Shown one piece after another: positions 27,102-36,819 of a DNA stretch of 64,000 bases (positions are counted from its first letter, which is position 1; each line of letters begins with the position of its first letter). Made by a program: the position numbers and the translations under genes. This DNA is from Streptomyces olivoverticillatus (GTDB lineage: Bacteria > Actinomycetota > Actinomycetes > Streptomycetales > Streptomycetaceae): assembly GCF_014203555.1 (NCBI RefSeq), contig NZ_JACHJH010000007.1, forward strand, positions 1 to 64,000. The letters are read 5' to 3'. A model generated the notes under the pieces. It did no database searches and was not told the DNA's origin. It saw nothing but the letters and a program-made list of their open reading frames with translations.

Positions 27102-30100
27102 TCACGCCACGGGCTCGCACGCCCGGGCGGCGGGCACGGCCGCCGCTGCGACGGGTGCCGGGCGCTCGCCCGCGATGGGGTTGCCCGTCCAGCGGGTCCG
27201 GGCGGGGACCGTCTCGCCCCGCATGACCAGCGAGGAGGGGCCGATGGCGGTGTGTTCCCCGATGGTGGTGCCGGGCAGCGCGATGCCGTGCGGGCCGAGC
27301 GAGGCGCCCGCGCCGAGGTGGACGGAGTCCATCCGCATGATCCTGTCGTGGAAGAGGTGCGTCTGGAGGACGCAGCCGCGGTTGACGCTGGCCCCGTCGC
27401 CGAGGGTGACCAGGTCCGTCTCCGGAAGCCAGTGTGTGTCGCACCACACGCCCCGGCCGATGCGCGCACCCAGGGTGCGCAGCCACCAGTTGAGGACGGG
27501 GGTGCCGGTGAAGGGGCCGGCGAGCCACGGCACGGCGAGGGACTCGACGAAGGTGTCGTACAGCTCGTTGCGCCAGACGAAGGAGCTCCACAGCGGGTGT
27601 TCACTGACCTTGAAGCGGCCCATCAGCAGCCACTTGGCGGCCGTTGCGGTCAGCCCGGCGGCGAGGCCGGCCGCGAGCAGCAGCGGCGCGCCCACCAGCG
27701 CGGCGAGCCCCAGGCCCCCGGTGTCGAGCGCGTCCTGCTCACCGAGGAAGACGGCTTCGGCGAGCACCAGCCCGCACATCAGCGGCAGGATGCGGCACAG
27801 CTCGACGGCCATGCGGGCCAACACGAGGCGGCGGGGCGGGGTGAAGGTGCGTCCGGAGTCGGCCTGGGTAGCCACGCGGGGCAGCGGCATCGCGGGACGG
27901 CCCAGCCAGGAGCTGCCGGGCTCGCTGTGCTCGGGGGCGTCGGAGAGCACCCCGATGAGCCCGTTGTCGGGCACGGTGCGGCCGGGGCCGACGATGCCGG
28001 AGTTGCCGACGAAGGCGCGCCGTCCGATGTGGGCGTTGCCCAGGCGCAGCCAGCCGCCGCGCAGTTCGTAGGGGGCGACGAGGGTGTCGTCGGCGAGGAA
28101 CGCCCCGTCGTCGACGCTCAGCAGCGAGGGCAGTGGCAGCACGGTGGAGATTTCGGCGCGCTTGCCGACGCGGGCGCCCAGCAGGCGCAGCCACACCGGG
28201 GTGGCCAGGCTGGCGTAGAGGGGGAAGAGGCTGCCGCGGGTGCTGTTGAGGAGGCCGGTGACGAGCCAGGCGCGCCAGGCGACGCCGCCGCAGGCCGGGT
28301 GGATGCCGGGCTTGATGCCGCGGCCCAGGATCCGGACGGTGAGGGCGACGACCAGGATCCAGCAGACGGTGGAGACGAGGGTGACCGCGGGCGCCGCGGC
28401 GAGCAGCAGCAGCGCGACCGCGGAGAGCGTGGTGGCGGACTTCACCAGGACGTACGTGCCGACGAGGGCGGGCGCCGCGGCGATCAGCGGCAGCAGGGGC
28501 ATGGCGAAGAGGGACAGCGCGTAGGCGGCCGCCCAGCGTCGGGAGCGGTGCGTGCGCGGCGCGGGCCAGCCGAGGTCGCCCGTGTCCGGGTGGCCGGGCA
28601 GGTGCCCGTCGAAGGCGCTCGTGGCGGCGGGGTGGTGCACGCCGTTGGGCTGCGGGGCCGGGCGGGCCGGTGCGCCTTCCCAGGACTGACCCGCGGGGAC
28701 GTGGCCGTCCAGGCAGGCGCCCGGGGCGAGTTCGGCGCCGGCGTCGAGCCGGGCGCCGGGCATCAGCATGGCGCGGTGGCCGACGCGGGCGTCGGGGCCG
28801 ATGTGGACCGCGCCGACGTGCAGGTGCTCGCCGTCGAGCCACCAGCCGGCGATGTCGGCCTCGGGCTCGACGCTGCAGCCGTCGCCGAGTTCGGCGAGGC
28901 CGGTGACGGGCGGCATGGCGTGCAGGGCCACGCCCTTGCCCGCGGCGCAGCCGAGCGTGCGCGCGTACCAGGCGGCCCAGGGGGTGCCGAGCAGGGAGGG
29001 GACGCCGAAGGTGGCCACGGTCCGCTCGGCGGCCCACAGCCGCAGGTGGGCCCGGCCGCCGCGCGGGTAGGTGCCCGGGGTGATGCCGTGGGTCAGCAGG
29101 CGGGCCGCGACCGCGCCGATGGTGGCGCGGGCCGGGGCGCTGAAGAGGACGAACCATCCGGTGAGCACCAGCCACCAGGAGGTGTAGGGGGCCCAGGCCC
29201 TGGGGGCGAGCAGTCCGAGGATGTTGTCGGCGGCGGCCAGGCCGACCAGCCCGCGCAGCCCGGTGATGCCGAAGAGCAGGCCCTGGACCACGAGCTGGGC
29301 GGCGCCGGTGCGGCGGCGCACGGGGCGGACCGCGCGGCGGGGGCCGTCCTGGGGCGCGTCGTGGGGGGTGAGGGAGTCGAGGTGCTCGGCCATGTCGCGC
29401 AGCACGGTGTGCCGGTAGAGGCCGGCGACCGAGACGCCGGGGTGGTGTTCGCGCAGTGCGGAGGCCATGCGGGCGGCGGTCAGGCTGGAGCCGCCCATGA
29501 GGACGAAGTCGGAGTCGGCGCCGGGGCGGATGCCGAGCAGCCGCTCCCAGAGGTCGGCCAGGCGGGCGGCGGTGCCGTGCAGTTCCTCGCCGCCGCCGGT
29601 CTGTGTCTGGGTCAGCGGCCAGGGCAGGGCGTTGCGGTCGACCTTGCCGGAGGTGCGGGTGGGCAGGTCGTCGACCTCGGCCAGCACCGGGACCAGGGCC
29701 GCGGGCAGCCGTTCGGCGAGCAGGCCTCTGGCATGCTCCTGCCGGTAGCCGGCGCCGGCCACCACGTAGCCGACCAGGAGCTGCTCTCCGGCGGGGGTGG
29801 TGCGCACCGCGGCGGCGGCGCCGCGCACGCCGGGCAGGGCGCTGAGGGCGGCGTCGATCTCGCCGAGTTCGATGCGGCGTCCGCCGAGCTTGATCTGGTC
29901 GTCGGCGCGGCCGGCGAAGACCAGCCCTTCGGCGTCGGCGCGCACGAGGTCGCCGGTGCGGTAGGCGCGGGGGCTCTCCAGGGCCGCGGAGGGACGGAAC
30001 TTGTCGGCGTCCTTGACGGGGTCGAGGTAGCGGGCCACGCCCGCACCGGCGATGACGAGTTCGCCCTCGGCACCGAAGGGCACGAGCTCGCCGGCCTCGT

Positions 30101-31115
30101 CGACGACGGCCAGCTCCCAGCCGTCCAGCGGCAGTCCGATGCGTACGGTGCGGCCGGGCAGCATCTGCGCGGCGCAGGCGACGACGGTGGTCTCGGTGGG
30201 CCCGTAGGTGTTCCACATCTCGCGGCCGGGGACGGCGAAGCGGTCGACGAGCTCGGCGGGGCAGGCCTCGCCGCCGACGATCAGCAGCCGCACCCGGTCC
30301 AGGGACTCCGGGGGCCACAGGGCGGCGAGGGTGGGGACGGTGGAGACGACAGTGATGCCGCGCTCGACCAGCCAGGGGCCGAGCTCATGCCCGGCGCGCA
30401 CCAGCGAGCGGGGGGCGGGCACCAGGCAGGCGCCGTGCCGCCAGGCCAGCCACATCTCCTCGCAGGAGGCGTCGAAGGCCACGGAGAGCCCGGCCAGGAC
30501 GCGGTCGCCGGGGCCCAGCGGGCGGTCCTGGAGGAAGAGGCGCGCCTCGGCGTCGACGAAGGCGGCGGCGCTGCGGTGGCTGACGGCGACGCCCTTGGGG
30601 GCGCCCGTGGAGCCGGAGGTGAAGATGATCCAGGCGTCGTCGTCGGGCAGCGGGTCGCGGGGGATGTTGCCCATCGCGGAGCCGGGGCCCTGGGTGAGGG
30701 AGTTGTCGGGGCCGAGGACCAGGCAGACGCCTGCCTCGCGGAAGACGGTGGCGGCGCGCTCGTCGGGGTCGTCGGCGTCGACGGGGACGTAGGCGGCGCC
30801 GCAGCGCAGCACGGCCAGCACCGCGAGGTAGAGCTCGGCGGTGCCGGAGGGGATGCGGATGCCGATCCGGTCCCCGGGGCCGGCGCCGGCCCGGCTCAGC
30901 CACTCGGCCCGCTTGGCGACCTCGTTGCACAGCGACCGGTAGGTGAGCAGCTCACTGCCGGTGTCGACGGCGGGCGCGTCGGGGTGGGCGGCTGCGGTGG
31001 CGTCGAGCACGTCGAGCAAGGTGCGCGCCGACGGTGGTGGTGCGCTGCCGTAGCGCGCCTTCCCCGCGAGCGGTCCCCGCGGTACAGGCAGGTGGCCGGG
31101 AAGGGTCCGGGACAT
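27102..31115 (-). CDS. pls: Pls/PosA family single-module NRPS, probable epsilon-poly-L-lysine synthetase
   Basis: A 1337-residue membrane-bound synthetase. Adenylation domain (about 25-500) with IIFTSGSTGAPKG, YGPTETT, YRTGDL and catalytic Lys491; thiolation domain with phosphopantetheine Ser544 in MGGSSL. After about residue 605 come six hydrophobic segments alternating with three related soluble domains (seen as TLGC, LLGARVGKRAEIS and TLGARIGRGVW starts), the architecture of epsilon-PL synthetase. Reading A-domain pocket positions against GrsA gives D215 A216 E219 S258 I279 G281 T303 V311 V312 K491, close to the lysine code DAESIGSVAK. The ATG at 31115 has GAGGG upstream. Followed by the M1 peptidase. 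Lysine is likely; diaminobutyrate or another diamino acid is the alternative. Confidence 0.93.
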   Translation of the reverse strand: MSRTLPGHLPVPRGPLAGKARYGSAPPPSARTLLDVLDATAAAHPDAPAVDTGSELLTYRSLCNEVAKRAEWLSRAGAGPGDRIGIRIPSGTAELYLAVLAVLRCGAAYVPVDADDPDERAATVFREAGVCLVLGPDNSLTQGPGSAMGNIPRDPLPDDDAWIIFTSGSTGAPKGVAVSHRSAAAFVDAEARLFLQDRPLGPGDRVLAGLSVAFDASCEEMWLAWRHGACLVPAPRSLVRAGHELGPWLVERGITVVSTVPTLAALWPPESLDRVRLLIVGGEACPAELVDRFAVPGREMWNTYGPTETTVVACAAQMLPGRTVRIGLPLDGWELAVVDEAGELVPFGAEGELVIAGAGVARYLDPVKDADKFRPSAALESPRAYRTGDLVRADAEGLVFAGRADDQIKLGGRRIELGEIDAALSALPGVRGAAAAVRTTPAGEQLLVGYVVAGAGYRQEHARGLLAERLPAALVPVLAEVDDLPTRTSGKVDRNALPWPLTQTQTGGGEELHGTAARLADLWERLLGIRPGADSDFVLMGGSSLTAARMASALREHHPGVSVAGLYRHTVLRDMAEHLDSLTPHDAPQDGPRRAVRPVRRRTGAAQLVVQGLLFGITGLRGLVGLAAADNILGLLAPRAWAPYTSWWLVLTGWFVLFSAPARATIGAVAARLLTHGITPGTYPRGGRAHLRLWAAERTVATFGVPSLLGTPWAAWYARTLGCAAGKGVALHAMPPVTGLAELGDGCSVEPEADIAGWWLDGEHLHVGAVHIGPDARVGHRAMLMPGARLDAGAELAPGACLDGHVPAGQSWEGAPARPAPQPNGVHHPAATSAFDGHLPGHPDTGDLGWPAPRTHRSRRWAAAYALSLFAMPLLPLIAAAPALVGTYVLVKSATTLSAVALLLLAAAPAVTLVSTVCWILVVALTVRILGRGIKPGIHPACGGVAWRAWLVTGLLNSTRGSLFPLYASLATPVWLRLLGARVGKRAEISTVLPLPSLLSVDDGAFLADDTLVAPYELRGGWLRLGNAHIGRRAFVGNSGIVGPGRTVPDNGLIGVLSDAPEHSEPGSSWLGRPAMPLPRVATQADSGRTFTPPRRLVLARMAVELCRILPLMCGLVLAEAVFLGEQDALDTGGLGLAALVGAPLLLAAGLAAGLTATAAKWLLMGRFKVSEHPLWSSFVWRNELYDTFVESLAVPWLAGPFTGTPVLNWWLRTLGARIGRGVWCDTHWLPETDLVTLGDGASVNRGCVLQTHLFHDRIMRMDSVHLGAGASLGPHGIALPGTTIGEHTAIGPSSLVMRGETVPARTRWTGNPIAGERPAPVAAAAVPAARACEPVA

Positions 31116-31440
31116 GGATACGCCCTCTATTCGACGTCGGTGGTGCAGACGTCCTTCTTTCGCGGACGTCCGCCTCCACAGACGGAGGCCGGTCCTCCCC
31201 GGTTCGTATTCGGAACCCAACGTTCTGTAAATCGAACGCCTGCCGTACCAAGCCCATCAACGGTTAAATCTGCTGTCCACAGGGCAGAAAGGCCACAGAA
31301 ACACCACCAAACGCGACCGTACGCCGTGGTTTCCGTGGTCGCGGCTTGGGCAAGTTTTGATCGTCAGGTGGGTTTGTTTTCGGACAGAGAGTTCACAGGA
31401 ACCACCCGGACGGCCCATGGGTTCCGGCGCCGGGGGTGCC
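31116..31440. promoter_or_regulatory. Pls upstream region
   Basis: A 325-bp untranslated stretch between the ABC-F gene and pls, less GC-rich than the genes. It should hold the pls promoter on the minus strand; I could not place a certain -35/-10 pair. CGCGACC (31312-31318) can pair with GGTCGCG (31337-31343) and may form a weak terminator for the ABC-F gene. No open frame with normal codon use is present. Confidence 0.45.
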
Positions 31441-33078
31441 TCAGCGTTCGCTGATCCTGCCTTCCGCGACCTCGATGCGGCGGGTGGTGTGGACGGCGTC
31501 GAGCATCCGGCGGTCGTGCGTGACGAGCAGCAGGGTGCCCTCGTACGAGGCCAGCGCGGACTCCAGCTGCTCGATCGCCGGCAGGTCGAGGTGGTTGGTG
31601 GGCTCGTCGAGGACCAGCAGGTTGACCCCGCGGACCTGGAGCAGGGCGAGCGCGGCCCGGGTCCGCTCTCCCGGGGAGAGGGTGACGGCCGGGCGGAGCA
31701 CGTGGCCGGCCTTGAGTCCGAACTTGGCGAGCAGGGTCCGCACCTCGGCGGGCGTGCAGTCGGGCACGGCCGCGCCGAACGCCTCCAGCAGCGTCTCGCG
31801 TCCGAAGAACAGCGCCCGCGCCTGGTCGACCTCGCCCACGACCACGCCGGGGCCCAGCGCCGAGCTGCCCGCCGTCAGCGGCAGCCGGCCGAGCAGCGCC
31901 GCGAGCAGGGTGGACTTGCCCGAGCCGTTGGCGCCGGTGACGGCGACCCGGTCGGCCCAGTCGATCTGGAGGTCGACGGGGCCGAAGGCGAAGGAGCCGC
32001 GGCGGGCCTCGGCGCCGCTCAGGGTGGCCACGACCGCGCCGGAGCGGGGCGCGGCCGCGATCTCCATGTGCAGCTCCCACTCCTTGCGGGGCTCTTCCAC
32101 CACGTCCAGCCGCTCGATGAGCCGCTCGGTCTGGCGGGCCTTCGCGGCCTGCTTCTCGGTGGACTCGGAGCGCGTCTTGCGGCTCATCTTGTCGTTGTCG
32201 CCGGCCTTGCGGCGGGCGTTGCGGACGCCCTTCTCCATCCAGTTGCGCTGGGTGCGGGCGCGCGTCTCCAGGGCGGCGCGGGTGCCCGCGTACTCCTCGT
32301 AGGCCTCGCGGGCGTGCCTGCGGGCGGTGGCGCGCTCTTCGAGGTAGGACTCGTAGCCGCCGCCGTAGAGATTGATCTGCTGCTGGGCGAGGTCCAGCTC
32401 GAGCACCTTGCCGACGGTGCGGGCGAGGAACTCGCGGTCGTGGCTGACGAGGACCGTGCCCGCGCGCAGCCCGGTGACGAAGTCCTCCAGCCGGGCCAGG
32501 CCGTCCAGGTCGAGGTCGTTGGTGGGCTCGTCCAGCAGGAAGACGTCGTAGCGGCTCAGGAGCAGCGAGGCGAGTCCGGCGCGGGCGGCCTGGCCGCCGG
32601 AGAGGCCGGTCATGGGCCGCTCCAGGCCGACGGTGAGCCCGAGGGAGCCGACGACCTCTTCGGCCCGCTCGTCGAGGTCGGCGCCGCCGAGGCCGAGCCA
32701 GCGGTCGAGGGCGACGGCATAGGCGTCGTCGGCCCCGGGCGCGCCGTCGACCAGCGCCTGGGTGGCGGTGTCGAGGGCGGTCTGGGCCTCGGCGACGCCG
32801 GTGCGGCGGGCGAGGAAGTCGCGGACGGTCTCGCCGGGCCGCCGCTCGGGCTCCTGGGGCAGGTGTCCGACGGTCGCGGCCGGCGGGCTGAGCCGCAGGG
32901 TGCCCCCGTCGGGGGTGGCGAGCCCGGCGAGCAGGCGCAGCAGGGTGGACTTCCCGGCGCCATTGGCCCCGACAAGCCCGATGACGTCTCCGGGGGCGAC
33001 GACGAGGTCGAGCCCGGAGAAGAGGGTGCGGTCGCCGTGTCCGGCGGCGAGGTCCTTGACGACGAGGGTGGCGCTCAT
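31441..33078 (-). CDS. ABC-F family ATPase (ribosome protection/translation factor type)
   Basis: A 545-residue protein with two ABC domains and no membrane segments. First Walker A VGANGAGKST (about 35-44), signature LSGGQAARAGL, Walker B VFLLDEPTNDLD; second Walker A TGANGSGKST, signature LSPGERTRAAL and Walker B LLVLDEPTNHLD. The linker is highly charged (RNARRKAGDNDKMSRKTRSE) as in ABC-F proteins that insert into the ribosomal E site. Some members protect from ribosome-targeting antibiotics; others are housekeeping. It is preceded by an unknown gene 13 bp upstream and could share its promoter. Confidence 0.93.
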   Translation of the reverse strand: MSATLVVKDLAAGHGDRTLFSGLDLVVAPGDVIGLVGANGAGKSTLLRLLAGLATPDGGTLRLSPPAATVGHLPQEPERRPGETVRDFLARRTGVAEAQTALDTATQALVDGAPGADDAYAVALDRWLGLGGADLDERAEEVVGSLGLTVGLERPMTGLSGGQAARAGLASLLLSRYDVFLLDEPTNDLDLDGLARLEDFVTGLRAGTVLVSHDREFLARTVGKVLELDLAQQQINLYGGGYESYLEERATARRHAREAYEEYAGTRAALETRARTQRNWMEKGVRNARRKAGDNDKMSRKTRSESTEKQAAKARQTERLIERLDVVEEPRKEWELHMEIAAAPRSGAVVATLSGAEARRGSFAFGPVDLQIDWADRVAVTGANGSGKSTLLAALLGRLPLTAGSSALGPGVVVGEVDQARALFFGRETLLEAFGAAVPDCTPAEVRTLLAKFGLKAGHVLRPAVTLSPGERTRAALALLQVRGVNLLVLDEPTNHLDLPAIEQLESALASYEGTLLLVTHDRRMLDAVHTTRRIEVAEGRISER

Positions 33079-33090
33079 AGGGCCTCGACT

Positions 33091-33786
33091 CTATCCGCTG
33101 GGCGGCGGCGCGCCGAAGGCGTCTCGCCCGGCCCGGGCCACCAGCACCTCCCCGTCCGTGCGGGCGACGACGAAGGCGATGCGCGCGTCGAGGGGCACCC
33201 GGTGCTCGCCGGGCTCAGGGCTGCCGTCGAAGAGGGGGTGCGCATGGGTGCGGCGCAGCCGGTCGCGGTGGTAGCCGGTCAGCCGGATCCGCGCGGCGGC
33301 CGTGCTGACGAGGCGGGCCTCCCCCGGCGCGGCGGTCAGTGCCGCGAGCAGGTGCGGGCCCGGGTGGCGGGGGCCGAGGGCCTGTTCCAGCTGGGCGGCG
33401 AGGAGGGGGACGACCGGCGCGAGGGGTTCGACGCAGACGGCGGTGGCGTGCGCGGCGGCGAGGGCGGCGCGCACGGCGGACCGCTCGTCCTCGCCGACCG
33501 TGCGGTCGAAGGCCAGGGCCCCGTACGCGCGCAGCTCCTCCTCGTGGGCCCCGGCGGCCTCCCGGGTGATGTCGGCTCCGATGCCACTGGTGCGCAGGGC
33601 GGCCGCGAGGCGGGCGAAGAGGCCGGTGCGGGGGCCGACGAGCAGCACGCGGCGGTCCCGCGTGAAGTCCGGTTTCTCCTCCGGCACTTGTGCCGCCCCC
33701 GCGCGCGCCCCGTACGCGCCGTCGGCCGGGATCCCACCGGTGTGCGCCGTCGGCGCCAGTCCGAAAGTCGCGTACTCCGCTTTCAT
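33091..33786 (-). CDS. Hypothetical protein with a Rossmann-like strand
   Basis: A 231-residue protein I do not recognise. After a variable N-terminus (about 1-40) comes DRRVLLVGPRTGLFARLAAAL, which could be a beta-alpha nucleotide- or NAD-binding unit, then alternating Ala-rich helices (VRAALAAAHATAVCVEPLAPVVPLL). The C-terminal part (VPLDARIAFVVARTDGEVLVAR) is strand-rich. No signal peptide or membrane segment. It sits 13 bp upstream of the ABC-F gene in the same direction, so they are probably co-transcribed. Codon use is normal, which supports it as a real gene. Confidence 0.75.
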   Translation of the reverse strand: MKAEYATFGLAPTAHTGGIPADGAYGARAGAAQVPEEKPDFTRDRRVLLVGPRTGLFARLAAALRTSGIGADITREAAGAHEEELRAYGALAFDRTVGEDERSAVRAALAAAHATAVCVEPLAPVVPLLAAQLEQALGPRHPGPHLLAALTAAPGEARLVSTAAARIRLTGYHRDRLRRTHAHPLFDGSPEPGEHRVPLDARIAFVVARTDGEVLVARAGRDAFGAPPPSG

Positions 33787-33855
33787 GCCCCTTGTATTCC
33801 CCCGTTTGTGCCACTTCCAGCCCGGCGGCGGCGAATTGGCCTGTACCGTCGGCCC

Positions 33856-34809
33856 ATGGCTAGCGATGTGATCGTGGTCGGGGCCGGGGTCACCGGGCTG
33901 ACCAGCGCTGTCGTGCTGGCGGAGCGTGGCCTCCGGGTGGAGGTGTGGACGCGCTCGCCGTCCGCGGAGACCACCTCGGCGGTGGCGGGCGGCCTGTGGT
34001 GGCCCTACCGCATACGGCCCGAAGCCCAGGCGTCCGCCTGGGCTTTGCGGTCGCTGGCGGTCCTGGCAGGACTGGCGGAGCGGCCGGAGGAGACCGGGGT
34101 GCGCATGGTCGAGGGCACCCACGGGGGCGCGGTTCCAGCGGAGTTGGGGCCGTGGGCGGAGCAGGTGCGGGGTCTGAGGGCGGCGGAGCCCGAGGAGCTG
34201 CCGCGCGGGTACGACCGGGGGGTGCGCTGCCGTCTGCCGCTGCTGGACATGCCGGCGCATCTGGACTATCTGCGGCGGCGGTTGGCGGCCGCGGGCGGCA
34301 CGGTGACGGTGCGTCCGGTCGCCTCACTGGGGCAGGCGGGGCGCGCGGCCGGTGCGGTGGTCAACTGCACGGGCCTGGGCGCCCGCGACCTGGTGCCGGA
34401 CTACAAGGTGTATCCGGTGCGGGGCCAGGTCGTGGTGGTGGAGAACCCGGGGATCGACGAGTGGTTCACGGTGGCCGACGACAGCAAGCCGGAGTTGCTG
34501 TACGTGCTGCCGCAGCCGTACGGCGTGGTCCTCGGCGGCACGGCCGGTGAGCACGTCTGGGACCGTACGCCGTCGCCCTGCACGGCGCAGGCGATCATCG
34601 CCCGTTGCTCGCGCGTCCATCCCCGGCTGTGCCAGTCGCGGGTGCTGGCGCACCGGGTGGGGCTGCGTCCGGCGCGCCACCGGGTGCGGCTGGAGGCCGA
34701 GCGGCTGCCGGGCGGGGCGCGGCTGGTGCACAACTACGGGCACGGGGGCGCCGGGATCACGGTCTCGTGGGGCTGTGCGCTGCAGACGGCGGATCTGGTG
34801 GAGCTGTGA
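33856..34809 (+). CDS. D-amino-acid oxidase (FAD)
   Basis: A 317-residue flavoenzyme that oxidises D-amino acids to 2-oxo acids with release of ammonia and hydrogen peroxide. The N-terminus VIVVGAGVTGLTSAVVLAERG is the FAD Rossmann motif; AGGLWWPYR follows as in actinobacterial DAAOs; the C-terminal LVHNYGHGGAGITVSWGCA fits the DAAO signature. TACCGT lies 6 nt before the ATG and no ribosome binding site is seen, so the message may be leaderless. Cytoplasmic. Ends in a strong hairpin. Confidence 0.94.
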   Translation: MASDVIVVGAGVTGLTSAVVLAERGLRVEVWTRSPSAETTSAVAGGLWWPYRIRPEAQASAWALRSLAVLAGLAERPEETGVRMVEGTHGGAVPAELGPWAEQVRGLRAAEPEELPRGYDRGVRCRLPLLDMPAHLDYLRRRLAAAGGTVTVRPVASLGQAGRAAGAVVNCTGLGARDLVPDYKVYPVRGQVVVVENPGIDEWFTVADDSKPELLYVLPQPYGVVLGGTAGEHVWDRTPSPCTAQAIIARCSRVHPRLCQSRVLAHRVGLRPARHRVRLEAERLPGGARLVHNYGHGGAGITVSWGCALQTADLVEL

Positions 34810-34813
34810 GGGC

Positions 34814-34838
34814 GGGGGCTCCCCGGCGGGGAGCCCCC
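34814..34838. terminator. Perfect 11-bp hairpin between convergent genes
   Basis: GGGGGCTCCCC (34814-34824) pairs with GGGGAGCCCCC (34828-34838) around a 3-nt loop, 5 bp past the D-amino-acid oxidase stop and 8 bp before the end of the opposing peptidase gene. Likely terminates both. Confidence 0.85.
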
Positions 34839-34845
34839 TGGCGGT

Positions 34846-36819
34846 TCAGGGACGGTGGGTGAGGGAGGGGACGGGCAGGCCGCGCGGGGTGGCGGGGGCC
34901 GGTCGTCCGCCATGGCCGCCGCTGCGGACGGCCCGTTCGAAGGCCGCCTTGCCGCCGACGAGCGGGAGGCTCGCCGAGGTGCGGTGCAGGTCCACGGTGA
35001 GCTTGGGCGTGGTGGCGGCCGGTTCGATCAGGCCGGCGTCGGTGCCGGCGACGATCAGGGCCAGGCGGTGGCCCGCCGGGACGACGTGGTCGGTGGCGGC
35101 GAGGTCGAGCGTGACGGTGTAGGGCTTGCCCGGGGTCAGCGGGGTGCCGTGGGACGCGCTCGCGTAGTGGCCGAGGTCGGCCCAGCCGCGGCTGAAGACC
35201 GTGTAGTCGACGTTCTGCTTGTCCGCCGCGGTCCGTTTGAAGCAGCCGGTGTCAGCGGTGGTGCCGCTGCCCCAGCAGGTGCGGTCCGCGAGGGTGAGGA
35301 TGCCTTCGCCGGAGGCCGCGTAGTTGCGGATCGTGGCCGGTCCCAGGTCGACCAGGACGGCCGACAGGTGGGCCGAGGCGGTCGAGGGGGTGACGGTGAG
35401 GCTGACCTTCGAGGAACCGGCCAGACGCAGGTCGCGGGTGAGCGGGGCGGTGGTGAACCCGGCCTTGGCGGGCGTGGACTGGTCGATGTGGGCCGACCAG
35501 TCGCTCTCGCCGAGCGTGCGGTCGTCGGTGAACTCGGCGGTGGTGCCGCGCGGCGCGGGCGTGGTGCCCAGGGTGCCGACGCCGGGCTGCGGGCCCGCGG
35601 CGGGGCGCACGGTGGTCGCGGCGGTGCCGCGGGGCGGCCAGACGCGGTCGGTGGACCACTGGTCGGGGGCGCGCTCGACGTCGGCCATCGGCTCGCGCTC
35701 GATGCCGTTGTCGTAGCCGAGGAGGTAGTGGTCGAACCAGCGGTGCAGGGTGGGCACCCAGGTGTCGCGGCGGTAGTCGAACGGATCGACGTGGCCGGTC
35801 TGTGACAGCCACACCTTGCGCTCGACGCCGTTGGCGGCGAGCGCGTCCCACCACTGGCCGAAGTGCTTGGTGCGGACGTTGAGGTCCTGCATGCCGTGGA
35901 CGGCGAAGACGCTGGCGCGCACCTTGTGCGCGTCCTTGACGTAGTCGCGCTCGTCCCACAGCGCCGTCCGGTCGCCGTTGCGCGGGGCGCCTTCGACGAG
36001 CTTGCGCTGTACGGCCTGGCAGCGGCCGTGCGCCTCGGGGCTCTCGATGTCGTTGGCGAGGCCGTCGGGCCCGCCGTCGTAGAGGGCGGCGCCCTTGGCG
36101 AAGTAGTAGTCGTACCAGGAGCTGATCGCCCCGATGGGGACGATGGTCTTCAGGCCCTTGACTCCGGTGGCGGCGACGCCGTTGGCGACGGTGCCGTCGT
36201 AGCTCTTGCCGATCATGCCCACGGCGCCGGTGCTCCAGCCGGCGCTGACGGCGTGTTTGCCGGTGCGGGAGGAGTAACCGCGGGCCCGGCCGTTCAGCCA
36301 GTCGATCACGGCCTTGGCGGACTGGATGTCGGAGCGGCCGCCGATGTCGATGCAGCCGTCGGAGCGGTTGGTGCCGGCGAGGTCGACGAGGACGACCGCA
36401 TAGCCCCGCGGCACAAAGTAATTGTCATAGTAAAGCGGGAATTGAACAGGCTTGCCCTGTGCGTCGTAGGTCTTCTTCTGGCTTTCGTTGCCGCGTCCGC
36501 AGCAGGAGTAGTACGGGCTGGCGTCCATGACGACCGGCACCTTCCGGCCGCGTTCCGCGGCTTCGCGGGGCCGGATGATGTCGGCCGCGACCCGGTCGGT
36601 GCGGCCGTCGCCATCGCCATCGAGCTTGATGTCCACCCATACGGTTTCCCGTACCGCACGGTCGTAGGAGTAGACGGGTCTGCTCTCGGGCGGCGCTTTG
36701 CTGCCGGCCGCGGCCGCCTGTGCGGCGGGCGGCGCGAGCAGTGCGGCCATCAGGGCGGCCAGGGCCGCCAGCAGGGAAGTCGTCCAGGGTATGCGGGGTT
36801 TCCGCGCGCGTTCGGGCAC
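34846..36819 (-). CDS. Secreted Xaa-Pro dipeptidyl-peptidase (CocE/S15 family)
   Basis: A 657-residue serine hydrolase of the alpha/beta fold. Residues 1-38 form a signal peptide (basic PERARKPRIPW, hydrophobic SLLAALAALMAALL, then PPAAQAAA). The nucleophile is in IGKSYDGTVANG (about 205); the GTNRSDGCIDIGG and SQTGHVDPFDYRR regions hold other catalytic or binding residues, with the His in GHVDP. The C-terminal half is the jelly-roll domain of the family. GTG start at 36819. It is divergent from a second secreted peptidase, so the pair may be nutrient-controlled. True Pro specificity is inferred from the family. Confidence 0.9.
   Translation of the reverse strand: MPERARKPRIPWTTSLLAALAALMAALLAPPAAQAAAAGSKAPPESRPVYSYDRAVRETVWVDIKLDGDGDGRTDRVAADIIRPREAAERGRKVPVVMDASPYYSCCGRGNESQKKTYDAQGKPVQFPLYYDNYFVPRGYAVVLVDLAGTNRSDGCIDIGGRSDIQSAKAVIDWLNGRARGYSSRTGKHAVSAGWSTGAVGMIGKSYDGTVANGVAATGVKGLKTIVPIGAISSWYDYYFAKGAALYDGGPDGLANDIESPEAHGRCQAVQRKLVEGAPRNGDRTALWDERDYVKDAHKVRASVFAVHGMQDLNVRTKHFGQWWDALAANGVERKVWLSQTGHVDPFDYRRDTWVPTLHRWFDHYLLGYDNGIEREPMADVERAPDQWSTDRVWPPRGTAATTVRPAAGPQPGVGTLGTTPAPRGTTAEFTDDRTLGESDWSAHIDQSTPAKAGFTTAPLTRDLRLAGSSKVSLTVTPSTASAHLSAVLVDLGPATIRNYAASGEGILTLADRTCWGSGTTADTGCFKRTAADKQNVDYTVFSRGWADLGHYASASHGTPLTPGKPYTVTLDLAATDHVVPAGHRLALIVAGTDAGLIEPAATTPKLTVDLHRTSASLPLVGGKAAFERAVRSGGHGGRPAPATPRGLPVPSLTHRP

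Noticed and set aside
27009-31454. Very long open frame antisense to the pls gene
   Set aside because: It arises from GC-rich third positions of the real gene on the other strand; its composition (Gly/Ala/Arg-rich, no domain) and lack of start signals mark it as a shadow. Similar long antisense frames over shc, tex, the ABC-F gene and the RebD-like gene were rejected for the same reason.
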